From NCBI GenBank assembly GCA_002813285.1, contig PHTZ01000001.1:3905501-3969500 (forward strand): a stretch of DNA of 64,000 nucleotides, written 5' to 3'. Positions 46,943 to 55,888 of this stretch are shown here, in pieces. The notes under the pieces were generated by a model. It did no database searches. It was not told where the DNA came from and was given only the letters and a program-made list of their open reading frames with translations. The stretch comes from Flavobacteriaceae bacterium MAR_2009_75 (GTDB lineage Bacteria; Bacteroidota; Bacteroidia; Flavobacteriales; Flavobacteriaceae). The position numbers and the translations under genes were made by a program. Numbering within the stretch: the first letter of the stretch is position 1; each line of letters begins with the position of its first letter.

Positions 46943-47602
46943 ATGAAATTCGGGTACGCAAGGGTAAGCACCAAAACACAAAAGCACGATCTGCAGGTCG
47001 ATGCCTTTTTAAAAGAAGGCGTGGAATCCAAAAACATCTATGCAGATATTTCGTCTGGAGCCAAGGCGGAACGAAAGGGCCTAGATGAAATGATGTCGAA
47101 GTTACGCGAAGGCGATACCGTAGTGGTCTGGAAACTGGACCGTATAGCCAGAAGCCTCTCTCATCTTGCCAAATTGATCGAGGAATTTGAGCAAAAAGGC
47201 GTACATTTCAAGAGCATTCAAGAAAGTTTTATCGACACCACCTCCCCCCATGGTCGGTTTGTTTTCAACATTTTCGCATCCGTAGCCCAATTGGAAAGAG
47301 ACATTATTATTGAACGGACCCGCGCCGGACTGGAAAGTTCACGGCGTAGGGGAGTACGCCTTGGCCGTAAACCAGGCTTAAGCAAAAAAGCCGAGCACAA
47401 GGCCATATTGGCTGAGCGCTATTATAGGGATAATGAACTCAGCGTTGAAGAAATCATGAAACTTATTGATGTAGGTTCCAAAAAAACGCTCTACAAGTAT
47501 CTTGCTATCCGCGGACGTAGAACATGTAAGGAATGTGGTACTTTGTTTTGGGATAAAGAACAAGATTTAGAGAATGCTTTTTGTAGCAAACATAAGATAT
47601 AA
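46943..47602 (+). CDS. Serine recombinase/resolvase with a zinc-like C-terminal tail
   Basis: A 219-residue resolvase-family serine recombinase from the ATG at 46943 (an earlier TTG at 46919 is unlikely). The catalytic Ser9 lies in YARVSTKTQ; the arginine-rich core has DRIARSLSHL and ASVAQLERDIIIERTRAGL. After the usual short helix-turn-helix (SVEEIMKLIDVGSKKTLYKYL) there is an extra tail with Cys195, Cys198, Cys214 and His217 (CKECG...CSKH), which looks like a zinc-binding knuckle and is unusual for small resolvases. Its TAA is immediately followed by the ATG of the methyltransferase with no gap, so the recombinase may be co-transcribed with the defence cassette. It resolves or inverts DNA at nearby sites. 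Confidence 0.87.
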   Translation: MKFGYARVSTKTQKHDLQVDAFLKEGVESKNIYADISSGAKAERKGLDEMMSKLREGDTVVVWKLDRIARSLSHLAKLIEEFEQKGVHFKSIQESFIDTTSPHGRFVFNIFASVAQLERDIIIERTRAGLESSRRRGVRLGRKPGLSKKAEHKAILAERYYRDNELSVEEIMKLIDVGSKKTLYKYLAIRGRRTCKECGTLFWDKEQDLENAFCSKHKI

Positions 47603-50305
47603 ATGAAATCAACCGAAATACAACATAACGTCCAAAATGTAATCGACAACTTCTCGAAAGAAGATTTTGTATTTGATTTACTGATTGCCTACGGAATTTC
47701 AAAAACCTCAGTAACTCGTTTGAGAAAAGGCGACTACAACTTATCAAAAGTTGATGGCGAAATTCTGTACAAAAAGAAAATCTTCTTTAAAGTAGAAGCC
47801 ACAGGACAACTACTTAATAGCATTGACGAAATTTCAAAAGAAGAACGCATCTTAAAACACAAGCCAAGATTTGCGATTCTAACTGACCACAAACAAATTG
47901 TTGCTAAGGATTTAAGATTAGGGAAAAACTTAGACATTGAAATCAAAGAATTGCCGAACTATTTTGACTTCTTTTTACCATTAGCAGGTAGCGAGGTTTA
48001 CAATGCCACCAATGACAATGAAGCCGATAGAAACGCTTCATACAAAATGGCTTCCTTATATGATTTGTTAATTGAGGAAAACCCTGAAATCTATAACTCA
48101 AAAGAAAGTATTCATCATCTGAATATTTTCTTATCACGTTTGTTGTTTTGCTTCTTTGCAGAAGACACAGAAATATTTGAACAAGAAAGCATTTTTACGA
48201 ATACACTTGCACAACATACTGCAGAAAATGGAAGCGACACACATTCTTTTTTAGATGATTTGTTCGACCGTTTGGACAGCGAAAGTGGAAAAGGTTATCC
48301 TGACTATTTAGCGAAATTTCCCTATGTAAATGGTGGTTTGTTTGGGCAAAAAGTAAAATCGCCAAAGTTTAATACAAAGGCACGAAAAATATTGATTGAA
48401 TTGGGCGACCTCAATTGGTCCGAAATCAATCCAGATATTTTTGGCTCGATGATACAAGCTGTTGTAATTCCTGATTATCGTAGCGATTTAGGGATGCACT
48501 ATACTTCTGTAGCCAATATTCTAAAACTCATTAGACCATTGCTTTTAGATGAATTGTACGAAGAATTGGAAAAGGCTTCAACAGTAAAACAACTCAATGC
48601 TTTAATACAACGCATTTCTAAAATCAAGTTTTTTGACCCAGCTTGTGGTAGCGGAAATTTCTTGATTATCACATACAAGGAAATCCGTTTATTGGAAATT
48701 AAGATTCTACAAAGAATTACGGATTTAGAACCATCGCCAACTTTTAAATGGACTTCTGTAAAACTTTCACAGTTTTACGGAATTGAAATAGACGATTTTG
48801 CTCACGAAATGGCAATCCTTTCTCTTTGGTTGGCAGAACACCAAATGAATCGCATTTTTGAAGAAATGCTATTTGATTATGGTAAGTCCAAGAACATTTT
48901 ACCGCTTAAAGAAGCAGGTGAAATTACTCACGCAAATGCTACTCGAACAAATTGGAATGAAGCCTGCTCAATTACAAAAGATGATGAAGTTTACATCATC
49001 GGAAATCCACCATATTTAGGATACAAAGGTTGGGATGCAGACCAAAAAAAAGATATGTCTGTTGTGTTTAATGGATTTAAAACAGTTAATCGTTTAGACT
49101 ACATAAGTTGTTGGTTTAAAAAAGGAACTGATTACATTAAATCAAAAAACGCAAGACTTGCATTTGTTAGCACTAATTCTATTTGCCAAGGAGAACAAGT
49201 CAGTCTTATTTGGCCTTATGTATTAACTCATACAGAAATAGGATTTGCATATACTTCATTCGGTTGGTCTAATAATGCTAAAGGAAGTGCAGGTGTTTCA
49301 GTCGTCATAATTTCCCTTAGAAATAAATCATCAAAAGAAAAAATTCTATTTGACGGCAATAGAAGAACTATTGTAAAAAACATCAATCCTTATATAACAC
49401 AAGGCAATAATATTTTTATACAAAAAAGGAACGAACCACTTTCAAGTTTACCAGAAATGGTTTTGGGCAGTAGTGGTATAGATGGAGGTAATCTCATACT
49501 CTCAGCCGAAGAAAAAAAGCAATTTATTGCTAATGATTCTAATTCATCAAAGTTCATAAAGAAATTTATTGGTGGCAATGATTTTTTAAATGGAGTTGAA
49601 CGCTACTGTTTGTGGATTGATGATGACAAAGTTAAAGAGGCAAATAAAATAAAGGATATTGAAAATAGAATTGAGGAATGTTACGTATACAGAATTAATG
49701 GTGGCAGAGATGCAAAAAAAGCATCAGAAGTACCTCATAGATTTTTTTATAGAAAGTATCAAAATGGTGAATCAATTATAATTCCTTTTACAAGTTCCTC
49801 AAACAGAACTTACTTACCAATTGGTATTGAACAAGATGGAACAATAATAAGTAATGGTATGCTCGTTATGTACCAATTTGAACCTTACCATTTTGGAATC
49901 TTGAGTTCAAAACTGCATATGTTATGGGCTAAGGCAGTTGGTGGTAAAATGAGGGATGATATTAGATACTCATTAAGCTTGATATATAATACTTTTCCAT
50001 TTCCAGAAATCAGCAACAAGCAAAAAGAAAACCTAAATCTTTATGTCTTTGCCATTTTAGATGAACGAGCCAAACATCCAAACAAAACAATCGCTCAGTT
50101 ATACCATCCACTAACAATGCCTAAAGGTTTGCTACAAGCACATCAAGAATTAGACACAGCTATTGAGCAATGTTACCGTTTACAACCGTTTAAAAACGAT
50201 ACCGAGCGTTTGGAGTATTTGTTCAAACAATATGAGGAAATGGTAAAAAAGGACACGCTTTTTGCCAAACAAAAGAAAACAAGAAAAAAGACTGCGAAAA
50301 AATAA
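47603..50305 (+). CDS. MmeI/YeeA-like DNA adenine methyltransferase
   Basis: A 900-residue class I SAM-dependent N6-adenine methyltransferase. Motif I is FFDPACGSGNFL at about residues 342-353, and the catalytic motif IV is NPPY in GNPPYLGY at about 467-473. A long N-terminal part and a C-terminal recognition domain flank the core, as in MmeI-type enzymes and the Bacillus subtilis YeeA/DnmA protein. The N-terminal region lacks an obvious nuclease PD-ExK motif, so cleavage would depend on partners. It is followed by a helicase (3-base gap) and a GIY-YIG protein, the same order as yeeABC. Role: protects self DNA and probably marks the target site. Confidence 0.85.
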   Translation: MKSTEIQHNVQNVIDNFSKEDFVFDLLIAYGISKTSVTRLRKGDYNLSKVDGEILYKKKIFFKVEATGQLLNSIDEISKEERILKHKPRFAILTDHKQIVAKDLRLGKNLDIEIKELPNYFDFFLPLAGSEVYNATNDNEADRNASYKMASLYDLLIEENPEIYNSKESIHHLNIFLSRLLFCFFAEDTEIFEQESIFTNTLAQHTAENGSDTHSFLDDLFDRLDSESGKGYPDYLAKFPYVNGGLFGQKVKSPKFNTKARKILIELGDLNWSEINPDIFGSMIQAVVIPDYRSDLGMHYTSVANILKLIRPLLLDELYEELEKASTVKQLNALIQRISKIKFFDPACGSGNFLIITYKEIRLLEIKILQRITDLEPSPTFKWTSVKLSQFYGIEIDDFAHEMAILSLWLAEHQMNRIFEEMLFDYGKSKNILPLKEAGEITHANATRTNWNEACSITKDDEVYIIGNPPYLGYKGWDADQKKDMSVVFNGFKTVNRLDYISCWFKKGTDYIKSKNARLAFVSTNSICQGEQVSLIWPYVLTHTEIGFAYTSFGWSNNAKGSAGVSVVIISLRNKSSKEKILFDGNRRTIVKNINPYITQGNNIFIQKRNEPLSSLPEMVLGSSGIDGGNLILSAEEKKQFIANDSNSSKFIKKFIGGNDFLNGVERYCLWIDDDKVKEANKIKDIENRIEECYVYRINGGRDAKKASEVPHRFFYRKYQNGESIIIPFTSSSNRTYLPIGIEQDGTIISNGMLVMYQFEPYHFGILSSKLHMLWAKAVGGKMRDDIRYSLSLIYNTFPFPEISNKQKENLNLYVFAILDERAKHPNKTIAQLYHPLTMPKGLLQAHQELDTAIEQCYRLQPFKNDTERLEYLFKQYEEMVKKDTLFAKQKKTRKKTAKK

Positions 50306-50308
50306 GAT

Positions 50309-52273
50309 ATGCCAGATTTAATTAAGGTAACATACAACCAAACAGGGCAAAGCAAAAGTACCAATGCATTAGGAATGCGAGAAATGCAGGAAAAAGCTTT
50401 TGAAGGTAGAACTGCACAATATTTATTGATTAAAGCACCGCCAGCATCAGGTAAATCAAGAGCCTTAATGTTTATTGCTTTGGACAAACTGAAAAATCAA
50501 GGTATAAAAAAAGTCATTGTTGCTGTTCCTGAGAAATCAATTGGTGCATCTTTTGGTACAACAGAATTAAAAAAATACGGCTTTTTTGAAGATTGGAATC
50601 CAAATCCAAAATACAATCTGTGTACACCTGGACCAGAAAAAAGTAAAGTAACGGCATTCTTGGAGTTTTTAGAATCTGATGAACAAATTTTGGTATGTAC
50701 ACATTCAACACTTCGTTCTGCTTTTGATGGTTTAGACCCGAAAAAATTAGATGATACCTTGGTGGCTATTGATGAGTTTCACCACGTGTCGGCCGAGGGC
50801 GGTAATATTTTAGGTCAAGTACTTAAAAGCATTATGGCAAATTCTACAGCACACATAGTAGCGATGACAGGTTCCTATTTTAGAGGCGATAGTGTTCCTG
50901 TTTTAATGCCAGAAGATGAAGCAAAATTTACCAAAGTAACTTACACGTATTATCAGCAGTTAAATGGCTATGAGTATTTAAAATCGTTGGGAATTGGATA
51001 TCATTTTTACACAGGAAAATATTTTAAAAAGCATCTTGACAAAGAAATGTCTGCCTTAGCAGAAATTTTGGACGAAAATCAAAAAACGATTATTCATATT
51101 CCGAGCGTTAATTCTGCCGAATCTTCAAAAGAGAAATACGAAGAAGTCAATCACATTATAGACGTTTTAGGAGTGTTGGATTATCAAGATGAAGAAACAG
51201 GCGTTTTATACATCAAAAGCCATAAAACAGGTAAAACTCTAAAGGTAGCTGACTTGGTTAATGATAATCCAAAGTCAAGAGATAAAATAAGTGCTTATTT
51301 ACGCACTGTAAATTCTGCAGATGATATTGATATTATTATTGCTTTAGGTATGGCAAAAGAAGGTTTTGATTGGCCTTATTGCCAACACGCTTTAACCATT
51401 GGTTATAGAGGTTCATTAACCGAAATTATCCAAATTATTGGTAGAGCAACAAGAGACAGCAACAACAAGACTCACGCACAATTTACCAATCTCATTGCGA
51501 ACCCTGATGCTGAAGGTGAGGAAGTAAAACTATCTGTAAACAATATGCTCAAAGCAATCACAGCTTCGCTATTGATGGAGCAAGTATTAGCCCCAAATTG
51601 GAAATTCAAAATAAAAAAAGATGAAGATGATGAGGACGAAGATGATGACGATAACACGATAAAGATTAGAGGTTTCAAATTACCTACTTCGCAAAGAGCA
51701 AAAGACATTATTGAAACGGATTTGAATGATTTAAAAGCTAAAATTCTCCAAGACCCACAAATGCTAAAAGCAATGCCAGGAAATATTGAACCAGAGGTCA
51801 TAAACACAGTTCTGATTCCTAAAATTATTCGAGAAGTTTATCCTGATTTGGACGAAGAAGATGTTGAAGCTGTGAGGCAACACGTAGTTGTAGATTCAGT
51901 CATTAAGAATGGAACAATTGAGGAACAAGGTGATAAAAAGTTTATTAGAATGGCAGGTAGTTTTGTCAATATCGATGATATTCACATTGACTTAATCGAC
52001 CAAGTAAATCCATTCCAAAAGGCATTTGAAATTCTGTCAAAATCGGTAACGACACAAGTCTTGAAACTGATTGACGAACATATTCAATCCACCAAAATTG
52101 AAATGACCGAAGAGGAAGCCATCTTGCTTTGGCCAAAAATCAAAGAATGGGTTAAAAATAATAACGGAGAACAACCGAGCATACAAGCGTTTGACCATAA
52201 AGAAAAACGAATGGCGGAAGCATTAGTGTTTTTGAGAGAACTGAAACGTAAAAAAGCATTAGAAAATGGCTAA
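50309..52273 (+). CDS. DEAD/DEAH-type superfamily 2 helicase
   Basis: A 654-residue SF2 helicase of the YeeB-like kind. Walker A is APPASGKS at 43-50, motif II is Asp155-Glu-Phe-His (AIDEFHH), motif III-like AMTGSYFRGD follows, and motif VI is QIIGRATRD near 374-382. An acidic run follows residue 430 (DEDDEDEDDDD). It presumably translocates along DNA on ATP hydrolysis, as in restriction-type systems that need DNA movement. It sits between the methyltransferase and a GIY-YIG nuclease and overlaps the latter's start by eight bases, indicating a single operon and coupled translation. Confidence 0.87.
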   Translation: MPDLIKVTYNQTGQSKSTNALGMREMQEKAFEGRTAQYLLIKAPPASGKSRALMFIALDKLKNQGIKKVIVAVPEKSIGASFGTTELKKYGFFEDWNPNPKYNLCTPGPEKSKVTAFLEFLESDEQILVCTHSTLRSAFDGLDPKKLDDTLVAIDEFHHVSAEGGNILGQVLKSIMANSTAHIVAMTGSYFRGDSVPVLMPEDEAKFTKVTYTYYQQLNGYEYLKSLGIGYHFYTGKYFKKHLDKEMSALAEILDENQKTIIHIPSVNSAESSKEKYEEVNHIIDVLGVLDYQDEETGVLYIKSHKTGKTLKVADLVNDNPKSRDKISAYLRTVNSADDIDIIIALGMAKEGFDWPYCQHALTIGYRGSLTEIIQIIGRATRDSNNKTHAQFTNLIANPDAEGEEVKLSVNNMLKAITASLLMEQVLAPNWKFKIKKDEDDEDEDDDDNTIKIRGFKLPTSQRAKDIIETDLNDLKAKILQDPQMLKAMPGNIEPEVINTVLIPKIIREVYPDLDEEDVEAVRQHVVVDSVIKNGTIEEQGDKKFIRMAGSFVNIDDIHIDLIDQVNPFQKAFEILSKSVTTQVLKLIDEHIQSTKIEMTEEEAILLWPKIKEWVKNNNGEQPSIQAFDHKEKRMAEALVFLRELKRKKALENG

Positions 52274-53477
52274 AAAGAAACTAACAATAGACGACATCTT
52301 TAACGATGATGATTTTGGATTGTTAGATTCTAAAGTCAAATCTTCAACTGTAAAAACAGATGAAGACAGGCTTATTGATTCTTTTGAGGAAATCAATGTG
52401 TTTATTGACAAAAATGAGCGTGAACCTAATAAATCAAGTATGTCAGAATACGGTTTAATGGCTAAACTCAAAAATTTTAGGGAAAATGAAGACCAAAAGA
52501 AAATTCTGAAACCATACGATAGGCACAATTTATTAGGTCACGTTGAAATTGAAGAGCAATCAATTGATGATATTTTAAATGATGAGGACGAATTTGGTTT
52601 GTTGCATTCAGACAAAGATTTAGATATTTTTAAATTTAAGCATACACCAAAACCAGAGAATAGAGCAGAGGCGGATTTTGTTGCCCAAAGAAAACCAATG
52701 AAAGAAAAGGAATTTGAGAAATATGAGAAAATGTTTCTACAGGTCCATAAAGAAATTAAAGAGGGAAAAAGGGATATTGTTGGTTTTAATTATGAATCCT
52801 TAAAAGTTGGCGAGTTTTATATCGCCGATGGAATTATGCTTTATTTAAAAGATGTCAATTGGGACAGGAAGATTCAAAAATTCAAAAGTGGAATACACGA
52901 CAGACCTGATGGACGGACAGTTACCATTTTTGAGAACGGGACCAAATCAAATATGAATTTTCAATCCCTGTACAAGTTATTACACGGTTCATCGGGCAAA
53001 ATGATAACTAAAACAAATGACCAAATTGAACAGGACTTGTTTGTGAATTCAGGGCTTGTGAAAGAAGGGGATGTTCCTTCAGGTTGGATTTACGCTTTAC
53101 AAACAAAGTCCTCCCATCCAGAACTTTCATCGATGAAGGACCTTTATAAAATTGGTTTCTCGTCAACACCAGTGTTGGAAAGAATAAAAAACGCTAAAAA
53201 TGAAGCGACCTATTTGTTTTCAGATGTTAAGAATTTAAAAGCTTGGAAAGTCTACAATCGGAACGCTGATAAACTTGAAAATTTACTACATCGATTTTTC
53301 GCCAATGCTTGTTTGGATATTGACTTGTTCAATGAGAAGGGACAGCGACTAAACCCGAGAGAATGGTTTGTAGTGCCACTTGAAGTAATAGAAGAGGCAA
53401 TTCATTTGTGTATTAAAGAGAATATTATCTATTATCGTTATGATGCAGAGAACCGCAAAATTAAACTTAAGGTTTAA
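52266..53477 (+). CDS. GIY-YIG (T5orf172-like) nuclease-domain protein
   Basis: A 403-residue protein whose C-terminal third (about residues 270-375) is a GIY-YIG/T5orf172-type domain: GWIYALQTKS, LYKIGFSS, and the C-terminal Glu/Asn-rich part ending REWFVVPLEVIEEA. The N-terminal half has two copies of a short acidic motif, TIDDIFNDDDFGLL at residues 7-20 and SIDDILNDEDEFGLL at 99-113. The gene starts inside the helicase stop (ATGGCTAA overlap), so it is translationally coupled. By position it is the effector nuclease of the cassette (YeeC-like). Confidence 0.8.
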   Translation: MAKKKLTIDDIFNDDDFGLLDSKVKSSTVKTDEDRLIDSFEEINVFIDKNEREPNKSSMSEYGLMAKLKNFRENEDQKKILKPYDRHNLLGHVEIEEQSIDDILNDEDEFGLLHSDKDLDIFKFKHTPKPENRAEADFVAQRKPMKEKEFEKYEKMFLQVHKEIKEGKRDIVGFNYESLKVGEFYIADGIMLYLKDVNWDRKIQKFKSGIHDRPDGRTVTIFENGTKSNMNFQSLYKLLHGSSGKMITKTNDQIEQDLFVNSGLVKEGDVPSGWIYALQTKSSHPELSSMKDLYKIGFSSTPVLERIKNAKNEATYLFSDVKNLKAWKVYNRNADKLENLLHRFFANACLDIDLFNEKGQRLNPREWFVVPLEVIEEAIHLCIKENIIYYRYDAENRKIKLKV

Positions 53478-53521
53478 AATTTTTAGTCTTTTCTTCTTAA
53501 CGGAATTGATATAAATAATAA

Positions 53522-54199
53522 ATGGGAAATATTAGATACGATAAATCATCGCTTTGGCTTTATTTTAATAATAAAGTATTCTTGGATTTTAAATTTGACC
53601 CAATTATATCTTATTTGACCGAGTCCTCTTCAATGATAGAAAGAAAAGGAGTGGAAATCAAACATAAATTTGATACATGGGAAAAAGAACATAGGGGAAA
53701 TCTAGATGCTCCCGACGCTTTTGATATGTACGAACAAGATTTAATAAATCATGAGAAATTTCCAGAGTTATTGAATAACTCTATGTTTCTAGTAATTTAT
53801 TCTATGTTTGAAACTCATTACCACGAATTTTGTAAAATGATTTCCCAAAAAATAGATTGTATTCTAGGAGTTAATGATTTGGCAGGATCGAATTATTTAA
53901 CTCGGTGTTTAAATTTTTTAGAAAAAGTGGTTGGAATTGATTTGACCCATTTAAATCCACTTTGGGAACAAATCAAGAATTATCAAAACATTAGAAATTC
54001 CATTGCTCATAATCAAGGGAAACTTCAGAAAATAAATCCGGCCATACAAAGATTTGCAGCGCAGAAACCAGGCATAGAAATTATAAACAGGAAAATCTTT
54101 ATTAAGGAAACTTCTTTTTTAATCTCATTCATTGAATTGATTAAAGAATATTTTGTGAATTTAAATAAAGTTTTGGTCGAGCATTTCCGTAAAAAATAA
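53522..54199 (+). CDS. HEPN-like protein next to the restriction cassette
   Basis: A 225-residue helical protein. The RxxxxH motif of HEPN RNase domains is present as Arg158-Asn-Ser-Ile-Ala-His163 (QNIRNSIAHNQG), preceded by long helices (HEFCKMISQKID). HEPN proteins often cut RNA during abortive infection or pair with an antitoxin. No obvious antitoxin gene (such as MNT) flanks it. It lies 44 bases after the GIY-YIG gene on the same strand and may be a further component of the defence cassette or independent cargo. Confidence 0.7.
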   Translation: MGNIRYDKSSLWLYFNNKVFLDFKFDPIISYLTESSSMIERKGVEIKHKFDTWEKEHRGNLDAPDAFDMYEQDLINHEKFPELLNNSMFLVIYSMFETHYHEFCKMISQKIDCILGVNDLAGSNYLTRCLNFLEKVVGIDLTHLNPLWEQIKNYQNIRNSIAHNQGKLQKINPAIQRFAAQKPGIEIINRKIFIKETSFLISFIELIKEYFVNLNKVLVEHFRKK

Positions 54200-54349
54200 A
54201 TTTTGAATTTGGCTCCATATAAAGTTCTTTCAAGGATTAAAATTGCAAAATGATATGTACACTCAGCTGTAGTCTTCGCCATTTTCTATAATTGATGATT
54301 CATAAAATGTATCTTAGGGGAAAGTTCAAATAAACGATTAGGTTCTATT

Positions 54350-54662
54350 ATGACTGATAAGGGTACAAAAGAGCAAAAAGGATGGTTGAATACTTTAGCA
54401 AGAGTAATCCTTTTTTATGTCTGTACCGTGGTTGTTATAATATCTACTTCGGCTCTTGCAAATAATATATCTACAAAGCTTAATAATCAATTATCAGCGC
54501 TCCTTGCTACAATCTTAACCTTCTCCCTGATTCTGGTATTTATACGCTGGGAAAAACTTGATCTAAATGACGTGGGAATTGTTCCGGGTAAAATGAGTGC
54601 GGCTCGTTTTTCTATTGGCTTTATAGGAGGATTATCGATGGCAATTATGCAAGCCATGATAG
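54350..54662 (+). pseudogene. CPBP intramembrane protease, 5' part (split by IS3)
   Basis: The N-terminal 104 codons of a CPBP-family membrane protease, with hydrophobic segments at about residues 15-40 and 45-65. The reading frame runs into the IS3 element at 54663. Joined to the part after the element, one copy of the 4-base duplication removed, it restores an uninterrupted 269-residue frame (ATGATAGTATTGAGT at the junction). So the gene was broken by insertion and its product is lost or truncated. Confidence 0.9.
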
Positions 54663-54729
54663 TGTAGCCTTCCCTAAAAATAGGACAGTTTAAAATTCAG
54701 ATTTTCTAACTTTAAATTTTAACTGTCAC

Positions 54730-54996
54730 ATGAAAAAAAGCAAGTTTACCGAGAGCCAGATTATCCGGGCACTGAAAGAGAACGAACAAGGTAGGAGCGT
54801 CGGGGAGATATCCCGGGAGTTGGGAATCGACAAGAGCACCTTCTACTATTGGCGCAAGAAGTACGGAGGCATGGAAGTGGCCCATATGAAGCGCTTGAAG
54901 GAACTCGAGGAGGAGAACCGCAAGCTCAAGCAGATGTACGCCGATGCCAGTCTTGACATCCGTATGCTCAAGGACGTACTGTCAAAAAAGTTCTAG
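54730..54996 (+). CDS. IS3 transposase OrfA
   Basis: An 88-residue DNA-binding subunit with an N-terminal helix-turn-helix (KFTESQIIRALKENEQG, SVGEISRELGIDKSTFYYWRKKYGG) and a leucine-zipper-like helix (LKELEEENRKLKQMYADASL). A slippery heptamer AAAAAAG at 54984-54990 lies just before its stop; a -1 slip there yields the OrfAB transposase. Confidence 0.93.
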   Translation: MKKSKFTESQIIRALKENEQGRSVGEISRELGIDKSTFYYWRKKYGGMEVAHMKRLKELEEENRKLKQMYADASLDIRMLKDVLSKKF

Positions 54997-55868
54997 GGCC
55001 TTCCGACAAGAAGCAGCGCGCCAAATATCTCCAAGAGGCCTATTCGGTATGTGTATCGCGTTCCTGTGGGGTACTGGACCTTGCACGGTCGATGTGGTAC
55101 TACCATAGTAAAAGGGACGACACCGAGGTAATCGACGCCCTTTCCAGGCTCGCCGAAGAGCTGCCGACAAGGGGATTCGAGGTATATTACAAGCGTCTGC
55201 GTCGCGAAGGCCGCAACTGGAACAGGAAACGGGTGTTGAGGGTCTACAGGTCCATGAACCTAAAACTAAGGAGGAAGCACAAGAAGAGGCTTCCTGCAAG
55301 GACAAAGAACCCATTGGAGGCCCCGATGCAGCTCAACGAGGTGTGGAGCATGGATTTTATGGCCGATGTGCTATCGGATGGAAGAAAGATAAGGGTGTTC
55401 AATGTCATGGACGACTGCAACCGGGAGGCACTGGCCATGGACGTGGGACTTAACTATCCGGCCATAAAGGTGGTGGAGACCTTATCACAATTGGGGGAAG
55501 AAATAGGCCTTCCAAAGACCATACGCTGCGACAACGGTCCGGAGTTCATATCCAAGGCCCTATCGCAATGGTGCAAGGGCAAACGGGTGGAGCTGCAGTT
55601 CATCCAGCCCGGCAAGCCCATGCAGAACGGATATATGGAACGACTCAACAGGTTTTACAGGGAAGATGTGCTCGATGCCTATTGGTTCAACGACCTGCAC
55701 CAAGTAAGGACGCTGACCCAAAAATGGATGGAGGATTACAATACAAGGCACCCCCATTCATCCATCGGGGATATGCCGCCCAGGGAATACAGGAACCGTT
55801 TCGGGGAAGAATTCTTCCCCGAAACGAACAACATTAATGATAATTTTATGAATTTAGCGATGTCCTAA
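54984..55868 (+). CDS. IS3 transposase OrfB (DDE integrase core), read by -1 frameshift
   Basis: The catalytic half of the IS3 transposase, entered from OrfA by -1 slippage at AAAAAAG; if it starts alone the first ATG is at 55092. The DDE residues are visible: Asp in WSMDFMADVL, Asp in IRCDNGPEFIS, and Glu in NGYMERLNRFYRED. It has the rve fold and normal length (about 290 residues including the slip region). The frame is uninterrupted, so the element may still transpose. Confidence 0.93.
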   Translation, partial: KKVLGPSDKKQRAKYLQEAYSVCVSRSCGVLDLARSMWYYHSKRDDTEVIDALSRLAEELPTRGFEVYYKRLRREGRNWNRKRVLRVYRSMNLKLRRKHKKRLPARTKNPLEAPMQLNEVWSMDFMADVLSDGRKIRVFNVMDDCNREALAMDVGLNYPAIKVVETLSQLGEEIGLPKTIRCDNGPEFISKALSQWCKGKRVELQFIQPGKPMQNGYMERLNRFYREDVLDAYWFNDLHQVRTLTQKWMEDYNTRHPHSSIGDMPPREYRNRFGEEFFPETNNINDNFMNLAMS

Positions 55869-55888
55869 AAGGGGTAAGGCTACAATAG

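Larger units (their letters stand above)
54663..55884 (+). mobile_element. IS3-family insertion sequence, 1222 bp
   Basis: A complete insertion sequence with imperfect terminal inverted repeats beginning TGTAGCCTT (left) and ending AAGGCTACA (right), flanked by a 4-bp target duplication ATAG at 54659-54662 and 55885-55888. It carries orfA and orfB with the IS3-type -1 frameshift, and its base composition is clearly more GC-rich than the flanking genes. It interrupts the CPBP gene. The precise duplication and intact frames indicate a recent insertion. Confidence 0.95.
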
